NCBI GenBank assembly: GCA_025927685.1
Contig: JAICKX010000012.1
Span: 1 to 46,853 of the forward strand
From: Thermoleophilia bacterium
GTDB taxonomy: Bacteria; Actinomycetota; Thermoleophilia; Gaiellales; JAICJC01
Direction: 5' to 3'
DNA: 46,853 nucleotides
Shown here: piece after piece, positions 17,707-25,576 of the stretch
Position numbering within the stretch: position 1 is the first letter of the stretch
How the letters are laid out: every line of letters starts with the position of its first letter
The notes under the pieces: generated by a model
What the model was told of the DNA's origin: nothing
The model's input: the letters and a program-made list of their open reading frames with translations, nothing else
The model's database searches: none
Position numbers and translations under genes: made by a program

Positions 17707-17752
17707 CGTTCCTCCCGTGAGTCGATGTCACCGCCAGCCTCGCCCGGATCGG

Positions 17753-17779
17753 AGGCCGCCGCCATCGGGCCGGCGGCCT
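17753..17779. promoter_or_regulatory. 9-bp inverted repeat in divergent USP intergenic region
   Basis: AGGCCGCCG and CGGCGGCCT are perfect reverse complements separated by 9 nt, inside the 235-bp spacer between two divergent USP genes. It could be an operator or the 5' hairpin of a leader. In such GC-rich DNA, chance arms of this length are not rare. Confidence 0.3.
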
Positions 17780-17941
17780 ATCCACGCCGAGCCGCGACCC
17801 CAGCGTTCCATGCCCGCGTCCGAGCCTCGCGGTCCCCCGAAGTGCGCACACGCGGCGGCCGAAATGGAGCCGTCGCCCCATCGCGTCCGCTCCCGCCGTG
17901 CGCGAGACTGAGGCGTCTGCCGAGAAAGGAAAGGAGGCGTG

Positions 17942-18346
17942 ATGGGCGGGACGATCGTCTGCGGCGTGACCCGGTCGCCTGCCGCGCGCGATGCCGCGGA
18001 GCTGGCGGCGGCGCTGGCTGCGCGGCTGGAGATGCGGCTCGTGCTCGTGCACGTGTCCCGGGACCGCGAGGCCGCCGTCGCGGAAACACCCGGGGCCGAG
18101 GACGTGCGGGTCGTGCACGGCTCTCGCGCCGAGGCGATCGCCGAGGTGGCGGCCGAGGAGGGAGCCGACCTGATCGTGCTGGGATCGCGGACCGGCGGGC
18201 TGCGCGGAGGCCTGCTCCGATCCGGCCTGGCGCGGGAGTTGGAACAGGTGACCCCGGTCCCGGTCCTCGTCGCGCCGCCGTCCACCCGGGCGCGCAGCGG
18301 GCACCGCCTGGCGCTGGCCGTCGCGGCGGGGGCCGCCGGGCGCTAG
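17942..18346 (+). CDS. Short universal stress protein, first gene of a two-component operon
   Basis: 134 residues, a compact UspA domain (GGTIVCGVTRSPAARDAAEL, LRLVLVHVSRDRE-like strand, DLIVLGSRTGG). It lacks the central loop of full-length UspA, and the ATP-binding loop is modified (GGLRGGLLRSG). A strong AAGGAGG precedes ATG 17942; a GTG three bases earlier is too close. It lies 26 bp upstream of the histidine kinase, the arrangement of Rv3134c with devR/devS in mycobacteria. Confidence 0.85.
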   Translation: MGGTIVCGVTRSPAARDAAELAAALAARLEMRLVLVHVSRDREAAVAETPGAEDVRVVHGSRAEAIAEVAAEEGADLIVLGSRTGGLRGGLLRSGLARELEQVTPVPVLVAPPSTRARSGHRLALAVAAGAAGR

Positions 18347-18372
18347 AACCCCCGCAGAGGTCCTCGACCGAG

Positions 18373-19341
18373 ATGCGCTTCTCCCGCCTCCCGCTGCTGT
18401 GGCGAGTGTTCACGATCAACGCGACGCTGCTCGCCGTCGCGGCGCTGCTCCTCGCCGTGACGCCGGTCACCGTGCATGCTCCGATCGCGCTGGTCGAGGC
18501 GGTCGACCTGGCGGTTGGCCTCACGATCATGCTGATTGCAAACTTCCTGCTCCTGCGGCACACGCTGCGGCCCATCCACCGGCTGGTGGCGCGGATGGGG
18601 AAGGTCGACCTACTGCGGCCGGGGCAGCGGCTCGGCGAGCAGGGCGGCGTCGAGGCAGCCGCGCTCGTGCGCGCGTTCAACGAGATGCTCGACGGGTTGG
18701 AACGGGAGCGCAGGGAGAGCGGCCGGCGGGCTCTCGATGCGCAGGAGGCTGAGCGCCTGCGGATCGCGCGTGGCCTGCACGACGAGGTCGGCCAGGTGCT
18801 GACGGGCGTGCTCCTGCAGCTCGACTCGCTGGCAGGACCTCAGGCGGACCGGGACGCCCAGGTCGCCGAGACGAAGCAGGCGGTGCGCCAGGCGCTCGAG
18901 GAGGTGCGCCGGATCGCGCGCGAGCTGCGCCCGGAGATGCTCGACCATCTGGGGCTGACGAGCGCGCTGACCGAGCTCTCGCGCCGGTTCGCCGACCAGA
19001 GCGGCATCCGGGTGCAACCGTCGTTCGGCGCCGACCTGCCGCGGCTGTCCGACGCATCCGAGCTGGCGGTGTACCGTGTCGCCCAGGAGAGCCTGACGAA
19101 CGTCGCCCGGCATGCGCACGCCTCGCGGGTGGTGATCGTGCTCGAGCCCGGCCCCGGGAGCGTGGTGCTGCGGGTGTCGGACGACGGAAGGGGGATACCG
19201 GAGGATGTTGACGTGAACGGCCACGGCGGCCTACGCGGGATGCGGGAGCGGGCGCTCCTGGTGGGGGGCGCACTCGCGGTCAAGCCCGGGCGCGGGGGCG
19301 GCACCGAGGTGCGGCTCGAGGTTCCGGTGGGCGCGGCCTGA
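18373..19341 (+). CDS. Sensor histidine kinase, NarL/DegS-type (HisKA_3)
   Basis: 322 residues. Two membrane segments (about residues 12-30 and 38-62) flank a very short outside loop, then a HAMP-like linker (LRPIHRLVARMGKVD). The HisKA_3 phosphoacceptor is His136 in RIARGLHDEVGQVL. The HATPase domain shows ESLTNVARHAHA (N box), DDGRGIPED and GGLRGMRERA. No PAS or GAF sensor is present, so the signal may be sensed in the membrane. The stop overlaps the regulator's ATG. Confidence 0.93.
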   Translation: MRFSRLPLLWRVFTINATLLAVAALLLAVTPVTVHAPIALVEAVDLAVGLTIMLIANFLLLRHTLRPIHRLVARMGKVDLLRPGQRLGEQGGVEAAALVRAFNEMLDGLERERRESGRRALDAQEAERLRIARGLHDEVGQVLTGVLLQLDSLAGPQADRDAQVAETKQAVRQALEEVRRIARELRPEMLDHLGLTSALTELSRRFADQSGIRVQPSFGADLPRLSDASELAVYRVAQESLTNVARHAHASRVVIVLEPGPGSVVLRVSDDGRGIPEDVDVNGHGGLRGMRERALLVGGALAVKPGRGGGTEVRLEVPVGAA

Positions 19342-20000
19342 TGCCGATCCCGCTCGTCACCCGTATCCTGGTCGCCGACGATCACCCGATCGTGCGCTCC
19401 GGCCTGCGCAAGGTGCTTGACGCCAAGCCGGACATGCAGGTCGTGGCCGAGGCCGAGGACGGCGCCGAGGCGGTGCGATTGGCCCTCGCCGAGGACGTCC
19501 ACGTCGCGATCCTGGACGTGTCGATGCCGAAGATGACCGGCATCCAGGCCGCCGAGGAGCTGCACCGGCGCAAGCCCGAGCTGAAGCTGCTCATGCTGTC
19601 GATGTACGACAGCGAGCAGTTCCTGTTCGAGTCGCTGCGGGCGGGCGCGTCCGGGTACGTGCTCAAGTCCGGCGCCGACCAGGACATCGTCGAGGCGGTC
19701 CGGCGGACGATGCGCGGCCAGTCGTTCCTCTATCCGTCGGCGGTCTCGACGCTCGTACGCGACTTCGTCGACCGCGGCCGGCCCGAGGACGAGCAGCAGC
19801 TGGACGTGCTCACGCCGCGAGAGCTGCAGGTGCTGAAGCTGATCGCCGAGGCGTACACGTCGAAACAGATCGCGCAGGAGCTCGTGATCAGCGTGAAGAC
19901 GGTCGAGCGCCACCGCCAGAACATCCTGGACAAGCTGGGGATGAGCGACCGGGTCGAGCTGACCCGCTATGCCATCCGCCGCGGCCTGATCCAGGCCTGA
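19341..20000 (+). CDS. NarL/FixJ-family response regulator
   Basis: 219 residues. The receiver domain has acidic residues 13-14 (VADDHP), the phosphorylation site Asp59 (AILDVSMPKMTG) and Lys in GYVLKSG. The C-terminal LuxR-type HTH (about 150-215) reads LTPRELQVLKLIAEAYTSKQ and VKTVERHRQNILDKLGM. It is co-translated with the kinase. It is a plausible controller of the surrounding stress genes, by analogy with DevR/DosR; no binding site is proven here. Confidence 0.95.
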   Translation: MPIPLVTRILVADDHPIVRSGLRKVLDAKPDMQVVAEAEDGAEAVRLALAEDVHVAILDVSMPKMTGIQAAEELHRRKPELKLLMLSMYDSEQFLFESLRAGASGYVLKSGADQDIVEAVRRTMRGQSFLYPSAVSTLVRDFVDRGRPEDEQQLDVLTPRELQVLKLIAEAYTSKQIAQELVISVKTVERHRQNILDKLGMSDRVELTRYAIRRGLIQA

Positions 20001-20139
20001 CTGCCGCGTCCGAAGTTGGGGCCGACCCGGCCGGCCGAATGGGGTCGCGCCCGCATACCGTCGCGGATGCGGACCGAGGAGGCTCCATCTGGGCGGAACG
20101 CCGCCACGGCCCGCCGATCCGACGCACGGGAGGACGATC

Positions 20140-20428
20140 ATGAGCACGCTCAGCCGTTCGGCAGTGCCGAAGCGCGATGTCGATCTGGCCGCGCTCGGCG
20201 CGAGCTGTGGATACCAGGTCGACGACCCGAACGGGCGCGTCGGCACGGTCGACGCGGTCGTGGCGGGCGCATGGAGCGACCGGCCCGACGCGATCGAGGT
20301 GCGTGTCGGCCTGTTCCGGCAGTCGCTGCTCGTTTATCGGTGTGGACGACGTCGCCGGAATCGACCACGCGCGCCGGCGCGTCGTGCTGCGAGCGAGCGT
20401 CGACCTCGCCGACGCCTACGTCCCCTGA
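20140..20428 (+). pseudogene. Frameshifted PRC-barrel-like small protein
   Basis: The frame from ATG 20140 reads LAALGASCGYQVDDPNGRVG and continues to GLFRQSLLVY, then loses sense. The +1 frame continues naturally as GVDDVAGIDHARRRVVLRAS to a stop at 20428. Removing one T from the TTT at 20333-20335 restores LLVIGVDDVAGID, a typical PRC-barrel end. So there is a one-base insertion or a sequencing error. The intact product would be ~95 residues. GGGAGGAC precedes the start. Confidence 0.65.
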
Positions 20429-21420
20429 CGTGGCTCGCGGTTCTGGTGGCCGCGCAGCGATCCGGCCCGGGCGCGCAGGCCCGGGTCGCGGCGCGTGGCG
20501 GTGATGCTCGCGATCGTGGCGGTGGCGAGGACGGCGGCGATCACGACGAGCGAGAGCCCGGTCGAGATCTCGGGGATGCCCGACCGGTGCTCGTGCGCGA
20601 AGTGGAGCACGAGCTTCACGCCGATGAAGACCAGCACCGCCGCCAGCCCCGTGGACAGGTACACCAGCCGGTCGAGCAAGCCGGAGACGAGGAAGTAGAG
20701 CGCGCGCAGGCCCAGGAGCGCGAAGGCATTCGCGGCGAACACGATGTAGGCCTGGCGGGTGACGCCGAAGACGGCCGGGATCGAATCGAGCGCGAACAGC
20801 ACGTCGGTGCCGCCGATGGCGACCAGCACGAGCGCGAGCGGCGTGAGCACGCGCCGTCCGGCCTCGCGCGTGACGAGCCGGCCGCCGTCGTAGCGGTCGG
20901 TGAGCGGCAGAACGCGCCGGGTGGCCACCACGAGAAGGTTGTCGTCGACCGACGGGTCCTCGTCGCGGTGCCGGAAGAGCTGGACGCCGGTCGCCACCAG
21001 CAGGACGCCGAACACGACCAGCATCACGGAGAACGCCGAGAGCAGCGCGGCGCCGACGGCGATGAACGCCGCCCGCAGGACGAGCGCGACGGCGATGCCG
21101 ATCGTCAGCATGCGTTGCTGGTGCTCAGGCGGGACCGCGAACGTGCCCATGATGATCACGAACACGAACAGGTTGTCGACCGAGAGGCTCTTCTCGACCA
21201 CGTAGCCGGCGAAGTACTGGGCGCCGAACTCCCACCCGGCGATGATGCCGAACGCCACCCCGAAGAGCACCGCGACGGCGATGTAGAAGACCGACCAGGC
21301 GACGGCCTCGCGGAAGCCGACCGCGTGCGGACGCCTGGCCGAGAAGCCGATGTCGAAGACGAGCAGTCCGCCGATCAGGCCGAGCGTGGCCGCCCAACCG
21401 GCGGTCGTGACGTCGAGCAT
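20416..21420 (-). CDS. TerC/Alx family integral membrane protein
   Basis: Polytopic membrane protein with about eight to nine hydrophobic segments. TerC signatures are present: EKSLSVDNLFVFVIIM with its conserved acidic residue and DVLFALDSIPAVFGVTRQAY. The family is linked to tellurite resistance and Mn(II) export or metalation of exported enzymes. I start at ATG 21420 (MLDVTTAGW); an upstream GTG (21438) would add MRQTPV. No yybP-ykoY riboswitch is seen upstream. The 3' end overlaps the convergent PRC-like pseudogene. Confidence 0.92.
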   Translation of the reverse strand: MLDVTTAGWAATLGLIGGLLVFDIGFSARRPHAVGFREAVAWSVFYIAVAVLFGVAFGIIAGWEFGAQYFAGYVVEKSLSVDNLFVFVIIMGTFAVPPEHQQRMLTIGIAVALVLRAAFIAVGAALLSAFSVMLVVFGVLLVATGVQLFRHRDEDPSVDDNLLVVATRRVLPLTDRYDGGRLVTREAGRRVLTPLALVLVAIGGTDVLFALDSIPAVFGVTRQAYIVFAANAFALLGLRALYFLVSGLLDRLVYLSTGLAAVLVFIGVKLVLHFAHEHRSGIPEISTGLSLVVIAAVLATATIASITATRRDPGLRARAGSLRGHQNREPRQGT

Positions 21421-21465
21421 CACGGGAGTCTGCCGCACCGGCGGGCCGCCGGCGGAGGGTACATG

Positions 21466-21654
21466 TCAGCTGTGGTGGCGCTGGGCGACGGCGTGGCCGC
21501 GGCCGCGGCGGATGAGGGCCCGGTTCACGAGGGACGCTACGGGCCAGGCGACCACGAACCCGCCGATCAGCGGAAGCCGGAAGCGCGCGTCCTCGAGCCC
21601 CGCGTCGATCGCGCCGGGCACGAGCACCACCGTGAGATTGTCGATCGCCTCCAT
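21466..21654 (-). CDS. Small membrane protein, DUF4396-like C-terminus
   Basis: 62 residues with two hydrophobic stretches (LTVVLVPGAIDAG and LPLIGGFVVAWPVASLVNRA), ending in RGRGHAVAQRHHS. The end resembles the C-terminal piece of DUF4396 membrane proteins (LIRRGxGHAV), so it may be a truncated relative. The start is uncertain: ATG 21654 or an in-frame GTG 15 bp upstream. It lies on the same strand between DedA and TerC. Confidence 0.45.
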   Translation of the reverse strand: MEAIDNLTVVLVPGAIDAGLEDARFRLPLIGGFVVAWPVASLVNRALIRRGRGHAVAQRHHS

Positions 21655-21718
21655 CACCGCGATCGACACGGTGTCACCATCCCGATCGACGCCGGGGCTG
21701 CCGCCCGATCCGGCATGA

Positions 21719-22327
21719 TCATGCACTCGCCGCCTCCCCGCGCAGACGTGCAACCATGCGCCGCCCGAGCTCCACCGCCAGGCCCGCGACAAGCGCCAGC
21801 CCGAGCGCCACGGCCACCCCGATCAGCGGCTCGTCCTCGAAAGCGGTGCCGCCGAAGTAGCCGATTCCGGTCCCGTAGAGCGCCCAGATGACCGCCGCGG
21901 CGAGGTCGAAGACGACGAACCGCCGCCAGGGCATCTCGAGCATGCCGGCGGCGAGCATCGTCGCGGTGCGGCCGCCGGGGATGAAGCGTGAGCCGACGAT
22001 GATCGTCCCGCCGCGGCGGTCGAGCTGGTGCTCGGCCCATCGCAGCCGCTTGCGCCGGCGGGGAGACGCCTCCAGCCACCGGTGCGCGCGGGTGTCGAGG
22101 AGCCGGCCGCACAGGAACGCGATGTTGTCGCCGAGAAGGGCTCCGGCCGCGCCGGCCAGCGCCACCACGGCGACGTTGAGACGGCCCGACGCGCTCAGTG
22201 CGGCGGCGGCGACGAGCAGCGACTCGGACGGAACGATCGGCGCCAGCACGTCGAGCGTGGCCATCGCAAAGACGAGGGCGTACGTCCACGCCGAGCCGGA
22301 AGCGAGGTCGACGAGGGAGTTGAGCAT
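21719..22327 (-). CDS. DedA/VTT-domain membrane protein
   Basis: 202 residues, about five membrane segments. DedA features are visible: IVPSESLLVAAAAL near the N-terminus, GALLGDNIAFLCGR and SRFIPGGRTATMLAAGMLEM with the conserved Arg and Gly residues. Members act in lipid recycling (undecaprenyl-phosphate or other lipid scrambling) and envelope stress tolerance. It lies 3 bp from the S2P gene and is probably co-transcribed with it. Confidence 0.92.
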   Translation of the reverse strand: MLNSLVDLASGSAWTYALVFAMATLDVLAPIVPSESLLVAAAALSASGRLNVAVVALAGAAGALLGDNIAFLCGRLLDTRAHRWLEASPRRRKRLRWAEHQLDRRGGTIIVGSRFIPGGRTATMLAAGMLEMPWRRFVVFDLAAAVIWALYGTGIGYFGGTAFEDEPLIGVAVALGLALVAGLAVELGRRMVARLRGEAASA

Positions 22328-22330
22328 CCG

Positions 22331-23500
22331 TCATGCCCACCGGCCGCGGCCGGCGCCGGCCGCGGGGTGCTCGAACGGACGCGGCGCGGGGCGGCGTGGG
22401 CGGACCTCGAGGGCTCGTCCCAGGTCGGCGGCCGAGAGGATGCCGACCACGTGCCCGTTCTCGAGCACCACGCCGCGGTTGACCGTGCTCGCGGACAGCT
22501 CCGCGAGCGCGTCCACCGCGGTCTGGTCGCGCCGGAGGCGCGGGACCTCGTCGGCGGCGATCATGCAGCTCTGGACGCTGCGGCCGTCCCACTGGTCGCG
22601 GGGGACGGACGAGACGCAGCGAAACGCCAGCAACCCGGCGAAGCGGCGGCCGTCGACCACCGGATAGGTGGTGTGGCGCCGCTGCCATGCGATGTCGTCG
22701 ATGAATTCGCCCAACGTGTGGTCGGCGGGAACCGTCACCGGGTCGCCCGTCATCACGTCGGCGACGCGCAGGCCGGAGAGGGCCCGGCGGGCGGCGAGGT
22801 AGCGCTGCTCCGCGGTGGCCGCGCTCAGGAGGAACACGCCGATGAACGCCATCCAGGCCCCGCCGAACGCGCCCTGGAAGATGAGCAGGGCGACGCCGCC
22901 GCCGATGAACAGATAGCCGAAGCCCCGCCCGATGGAAGCGGCCACGTTGGTGGACCACGCGAAGTCGTTCCGGGCCCGCCAGAGGAGCGCCCGCAGCACG
23001 CGGCCGCCGTCGAGCGGCAGTGCCGGCAGCATGTTGAACGCGAGCAGGATCAGGTTGACGTAGCCGAGCCACGCCAGCACGCCGTCCACGCCGCCCGGCA
23101 GCGTGATCCCCCACGCGAGCACCGAGCACGCCACGCCGATCGCGAGCGAGATTGCCGGGCCGGCGAGCGCGATCCGGAGCTCGGCGCCCGCGCTCGGAAA
23201 CTGGCCCTTGAACCGGGCAACGCCGCCGAAGAGCCACAACGTGATGCCGTCCAGCTCCATGCCCTCGCGCCGGGCGGTGACGGCGTGGCCGAGCTCGTGG
23301 GCGAGGAGCGATGCGAAGAAGAGGATGGCGGCGGCCACCGCCATCGCGACGTAGGTGCTCTGCGACCGGCCCGGCGCCTGGTCGGGGAACACGCCCACCG
23401 CGAGCGACCATGTGATGAGGGCGAAGACGACGAGCCAGCTCCAGTTGATTCCGACGTCCACACCCGCGATCCGGCCGAGCCGGATGCTCGATTCCACCAT
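22331..23500 (-). CDS. Site-2 protease family zinc metalloprotease with CBS pair
   Basis: 389 residues. The M50 protease part has HELGH (His68-Glu69, His72) in a membrane helix and NMLPALPLDGGRVLRALLW, the third zinc ligand region. The C-terminal ~120 residues form two CBS domains (VADVMTGDPVTVPADHTLGE and DALAELSASTVNRGVVLENG). This architecture matches Rv2625c, a DosR-regulon gene of M. tuberculosis. The start ATG (MVESSIRLG) has GGAGGG just before it, so the 12 upstream in-frame residues are excluded. Confidence 0.93.
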   Translation of the reverse strand: MVESSIRLGRIAGVDVGINWSWLVVFALITWSLAVGVFPDQAPGRSQSTYVAMAVAAAILFFASLLAHELGHAVTARREGMELDGITLWLFGGVARFKGQFPSAGAELRIALAGPAISLAIGVACSVLAWGITLPGGVDGVLAWLGYVNLILLAFNMLPALPLDGGRVLRALLWRARNDFAWSTNVAASIGRGFGYLFIGGGVALLIFQGAFGGAWMAFIGVFLLSAATAEQRYLAARRALSGLRVADVMTGDPVTVPADHTLGEFIDDIAWQRRHTTYPVVDGRRFAGLLAFRCVSSVPRDQWDGRSVQSCMIAADEVPRLRRDQTAVDALAELSASTVNRGVVLENGHVVGILSAADLGRALEVRPRRPAPRPFEHPAAGAGRGRWA

Positions 23501-23523
23501 CCCTCCCTCGTTCCGCCGAAGGT

Positions 23524-23561
23524 GCCCGCCGGCCACGGTGGCGAAACCGTGGCCGGCGGGC
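23524..23561 (-). terminator. Strong 15-bp hairpin after a USP gene
   Basis: GCCCGCCGGCCACGG (23524-23538) and its perfect complement (23547-23561) enclose an 8-nt loop. It lies 10 bp downstream of the USP stop on the - strand and just before the S2P start. No U-tract follows, so it may be a hairpin-only terminator or an mRNA stabiliser between the two genes. Confidence 0.5.
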
Positions 23562-23570
23562 GCCCTCGGC

Positions 23571-24041
23571 TCAAGCGTGTGCCGGCTTCGCCGGCGAGGA
23601 GGCCCTCCGGACCGGAAGGCCCGTGGCGGCGACGCGGCGGAAGACGCTCGCTCGGGGCCGCCGGCGCCTGGGCCCGACGATGACCAACCGGGCGTTTCGG
23701 CTGCGGGCGAGCTCAGCGATGCGGCGGGCCGGGGGCCCCTCGAGGATCTCGGTCTGCGCCTCGACGCCGGCGGCCCTGGCCTGGGCCGCTGCCGCCGCCA
23801 GGGCGTCGCGGCCCTTGCGCAGCGCCCGCTCCAGCCGGCGCTGATAGAACGGCCGGCCCCAGACGGTCGAGGGGCCGCGGCGGACGTGGGCGAACAGCAC
23901 CGGCGCGCCCAGGTCGCGTGCGGAGGCGATCGCCTCCGCCGTGGCCGCCCGGTCGGCGGCCGATCCGTCGACCGCGGCGATGACCGGCTTTGAGGGTGGC
24001 CGAGGGCTCGGCGGCCGTCGGGGCTGGATCACGATGTTCAT
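23571..24041 (-). CDS. Universal stress protein, degenerate C-terminus
   Basis: 156 residues. The UspA N-terminal half is clear (KPVIAAVDGSAADRAATAEA, VLFAHVRRG) and the ARLVIVGPRRRRPRA strand is present. The glycine loop for ATP is replaced by arginines, and the last strand (usually PCPVLVV) is altered (GLPVRRASSPAKP). It may therefore bind partners rather than ATP. The ATG is preceded by GGGAGG with 8 nt spacing. Confidence 0.82.
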   Translation of the reverse strand: MNIVIQPRRPPSPRPPSKPVIAAVDGSAADRAATAEAIASARDLGAPVLFAHVRRGPSTVWGRPFYQRRLERALRKGRDALAAAAAQARAAGVEAQTEILEGPPARRIAELARSRNARLVIVGPRRRRPRASVFRRVAATGLPVRRASSPAKPAHA

Positions 24042-24151
24042 CGGAAGACCTCCCGTGTTGTCGTCAAGGTCCAGGATGCCTCCCGCGGCCGCCGTACGCC
24101 ATCGGGGCAGGCCTCCATCCCCCGGCCGGCGGGACCGCATGCGGCGGACCG

Positions 24152-24511
24152 CTAGGAGAACCTGAGGCCTCGGCGCAGCACCTCTGCCAGCACCACGGCA
24201 TCGTTGTGCTCCGGATCCGCGGCGGCGTAGACGAGGGTCAGCCGCCCTCGGCGGGCGATCCTGCGGAGCTCGGTCAGCCGTTCGGCATGGCCGGCGAGCT
24301 CGCGCATGTACCGGTGGCGGAACTCCTCGAACCGGCTCGGGTCGTGTCCGAACCACGAGCGCAGCTCGGTGGTCGGCGCCAGCTCCCGCGCCCACTCGTC
24401 CAGTCGGGCTCGATCGCGCGAAACGCCTCGCGGCCACAGCCGGTCGACGAGCACCCGGTAGCCGTCCGACTCTGCCGCCGGCTCATAGGCCCGCTTCAGC
24501 ACGAGGTCCAT
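24152..24511 (-). CDS. DUF488 family protein (YeaO-like)
   Basis: 119 residues beginning MDLVLKRAYEPAAESDGYRV, then VLVDRLWPRGVSRDRARLDE and WFGHDPSRFEEFRHRYMREL, all hallmarks of DUF488. The last third (RLTLVYAAADPEHNDAVVLA) is also conserved. No biochemical function is established for the family. The start ATG is chosen because the family begins here. It sits inside the stress-gene island. Confidence 0.9.
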   Translation of the reverse strand: MDLVLKRAYEPAAESDGYRVLVDRLWPRGVSRDRARLDEWARELAPTTELRSWFGHDPSRFEEFRHRYMRELAGHAERLTELRRIARRGRLTLVYAAADPEHNDAVVLAEVLRRGLRFS

Positions 24512-24597
24512 CCGAGGGCCTCTACTGGTGGATCGGCCGCTTACGCATGGTGGAGGCACCCCATGGCCGTTCGGGTACCCATTCGCCAGGCTTCAAA

Positions 24598-24628
24598 ATC
24601 GCGGCCGCCCGCGCCCGGCGGCCGCGAT
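24598..24628 (-). terminator. 12-bp hairpin with U-tract on the - strand, upstream of greA-like gene
   Basis: ATCGCGGCCGCC and GGCGGCCGCGAT are perfect complements with a 7-nt loop. Read on the - strand the hairpin is followed by TTTTGAAG, like an intrinsic terminator stopping leftward transcription before DUF488. On the + strand the same hairpin lies in the 5' leader of the GreA-like gene, 27 bp before its ATG. Confidence 0.5.
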
Positions 24629-24655
24629 GCGTGCACCGCGACACGAGGAGTGACG

Positions 24656-25576
24656 ATGAACCAGACCCTGCTCACGCAGGACGGCTACGAGAAGCTGGCG
24701 TCCGAGCGCGCCCGGCTGCAGTCGGAGCGTGACCACGCCGCCGAGCAACTGCGTCATGCCCGCGAGTTCGGCGGCGCGACCGCCGAGAACGGCGAGTACA
24801 TCGACGCCCAGCAGAACCTCGAGCGGATCCACCTGCGCCTGACGGCCCTCGAGGGACGCCTGGGCGATGCCGAGATCGTCGCCGCGCGGCGCAACGGCGT
24901 GGTCGACATCGGCGAGTCCGTGGTGGTGCTCGAGCTCCAAAGCGGCGAGGTGCACGAGTTCCGCATCGTCGGGTCCGGCGAGGCCGACCCGTCCACCGGC
25001 GCGGTGTCGTACCGTTCGCCGGTCGGCCGAGCGCTGCTGGGGCGCCGCCGCGGCGACCTCGTCGACGTCGAGGCGCCGAGCGGGCGCCGCCGCGTGGAGG
25101 TGCTCGGCCTGGACGGAGAGATGGGTGGACGGCCGGGTGTGGATGCGGCCTGCGGCCCATGGCTCCGGCCCGCCCAAGGGACGATGCTCCAGGTACAGCG
25201 GGCGGACGTCAGTCCCACCCACCCCCAGGAGCCCCGGGCCGCAGCCGCTCGCGGTATCAGGGAAGGGCCGGGGCGCGCAGCGGAGGCGCGCCCCGGCCGA
25301 GGTGCCCCAGGAAAGGACATGACGATGTTCGACCTGAGCCAGTTCTTCCGCCGATCCGACGCGACCGAGGAGTGGCTTGCCCGGCACCTGGTGGCCGAGG
25401 CGCGACGCGGCCGGCGGATCGCCGACGTGCTCCAGGACCCCGCCGTCCTGCGGCACACCGACGCGCAGACGAGGGCGCGTGTGCTCGATCGCTCCGACGT
25501 CGTCGAGGCGCTGGCCGAGAACGCCGTCGCCCAGGTCCGGGAGGAGATCGCCCGCGGCCGTGGGCACGTCAGTTAG
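24656..25576 (+). CDS. GreA/GreB-like transcript cleavage factor read through into a second C-terminal domain
   Basis: Residues 1-155 are a Gre factor: N-terminal coiled coil (LTQDGYEKLASERARLQSER, GATAENGEYIDAQQN with acidic tip residues) and the C-terminal FKBP-like domain (GESVVVLELQSGEVHEFRIV, SYRSPVGRALLGRRRGD). There is no stop there. The frame runs through ~65 low-complexity residues containing a 13-bp DNA hairpin, into an 84-residue domain of unknown function (FDLSQFFRRSDATEEWLARH to RGRGHVS). That part has its own AGGAAAGGAC before in-frame ATG 25319. It may be one 306-aa protein or two genes that lost a stop. Start ATG follows ACGAGGAG. Confidence 0.7.
   Translation: MNQTLLTQDGYEKLASERARLQSERDHAAEQLRHAREFGGATAENGEYIDAQQNLERIHLRLTALEGRLGDAEIVAARRNGVVDIGESVVVLELQSGEVHEFRIVGSGEADPSTGAVSYRSPVGRALLGRRRGDLVDVEAPSGRRRVEVLGLDGEMGGRPGVDAACGPWLRPAQGTMLQVQRADVSPTHPQEPRAAAARGIREGPGRAAEARPGRGAPGKDMTMFDLSQFFRRSDATEEWLARHLVAEARRGRRIADVLQDPAVLRHTDAQTRARVLDRSDVVEALAENAVAQVREEIARGRGHVS
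25266..25298 (+). repeat. 13-bp perfect hairpin within the greA-like readthrough region
   Basis: GGCCGGGGCGCGC and GCGCGCCCCGGCC are perfect complements around a 7-nt loop (AGCGGAG). Such hairpins elsewhere in this island lie between genes. Its position between the Gre domain and the second domain suggests an original intergenic region. Confidence 0.55.

Noticed and set aside
21421-21465. Possible yybP-ykoY (Mn) riboswitch before the TerC-family gene
   Set aside because: The gap to the upstream gene is too short and the conserved aptamer segments are absent.
20140-21891. 583-aa + strand frame through the TerC region
   Set aside because: After ~67 residues it runs antisense to TerC and DedA and is Arg/Asp/His-rich; only its first part belongs to the PRC-like gene.
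22028-23683. 551-aa + strand frame opposite DedA and S2P genes
   Set aside because: Mirror frame of two well-supported membrane protein genes on the other strand.
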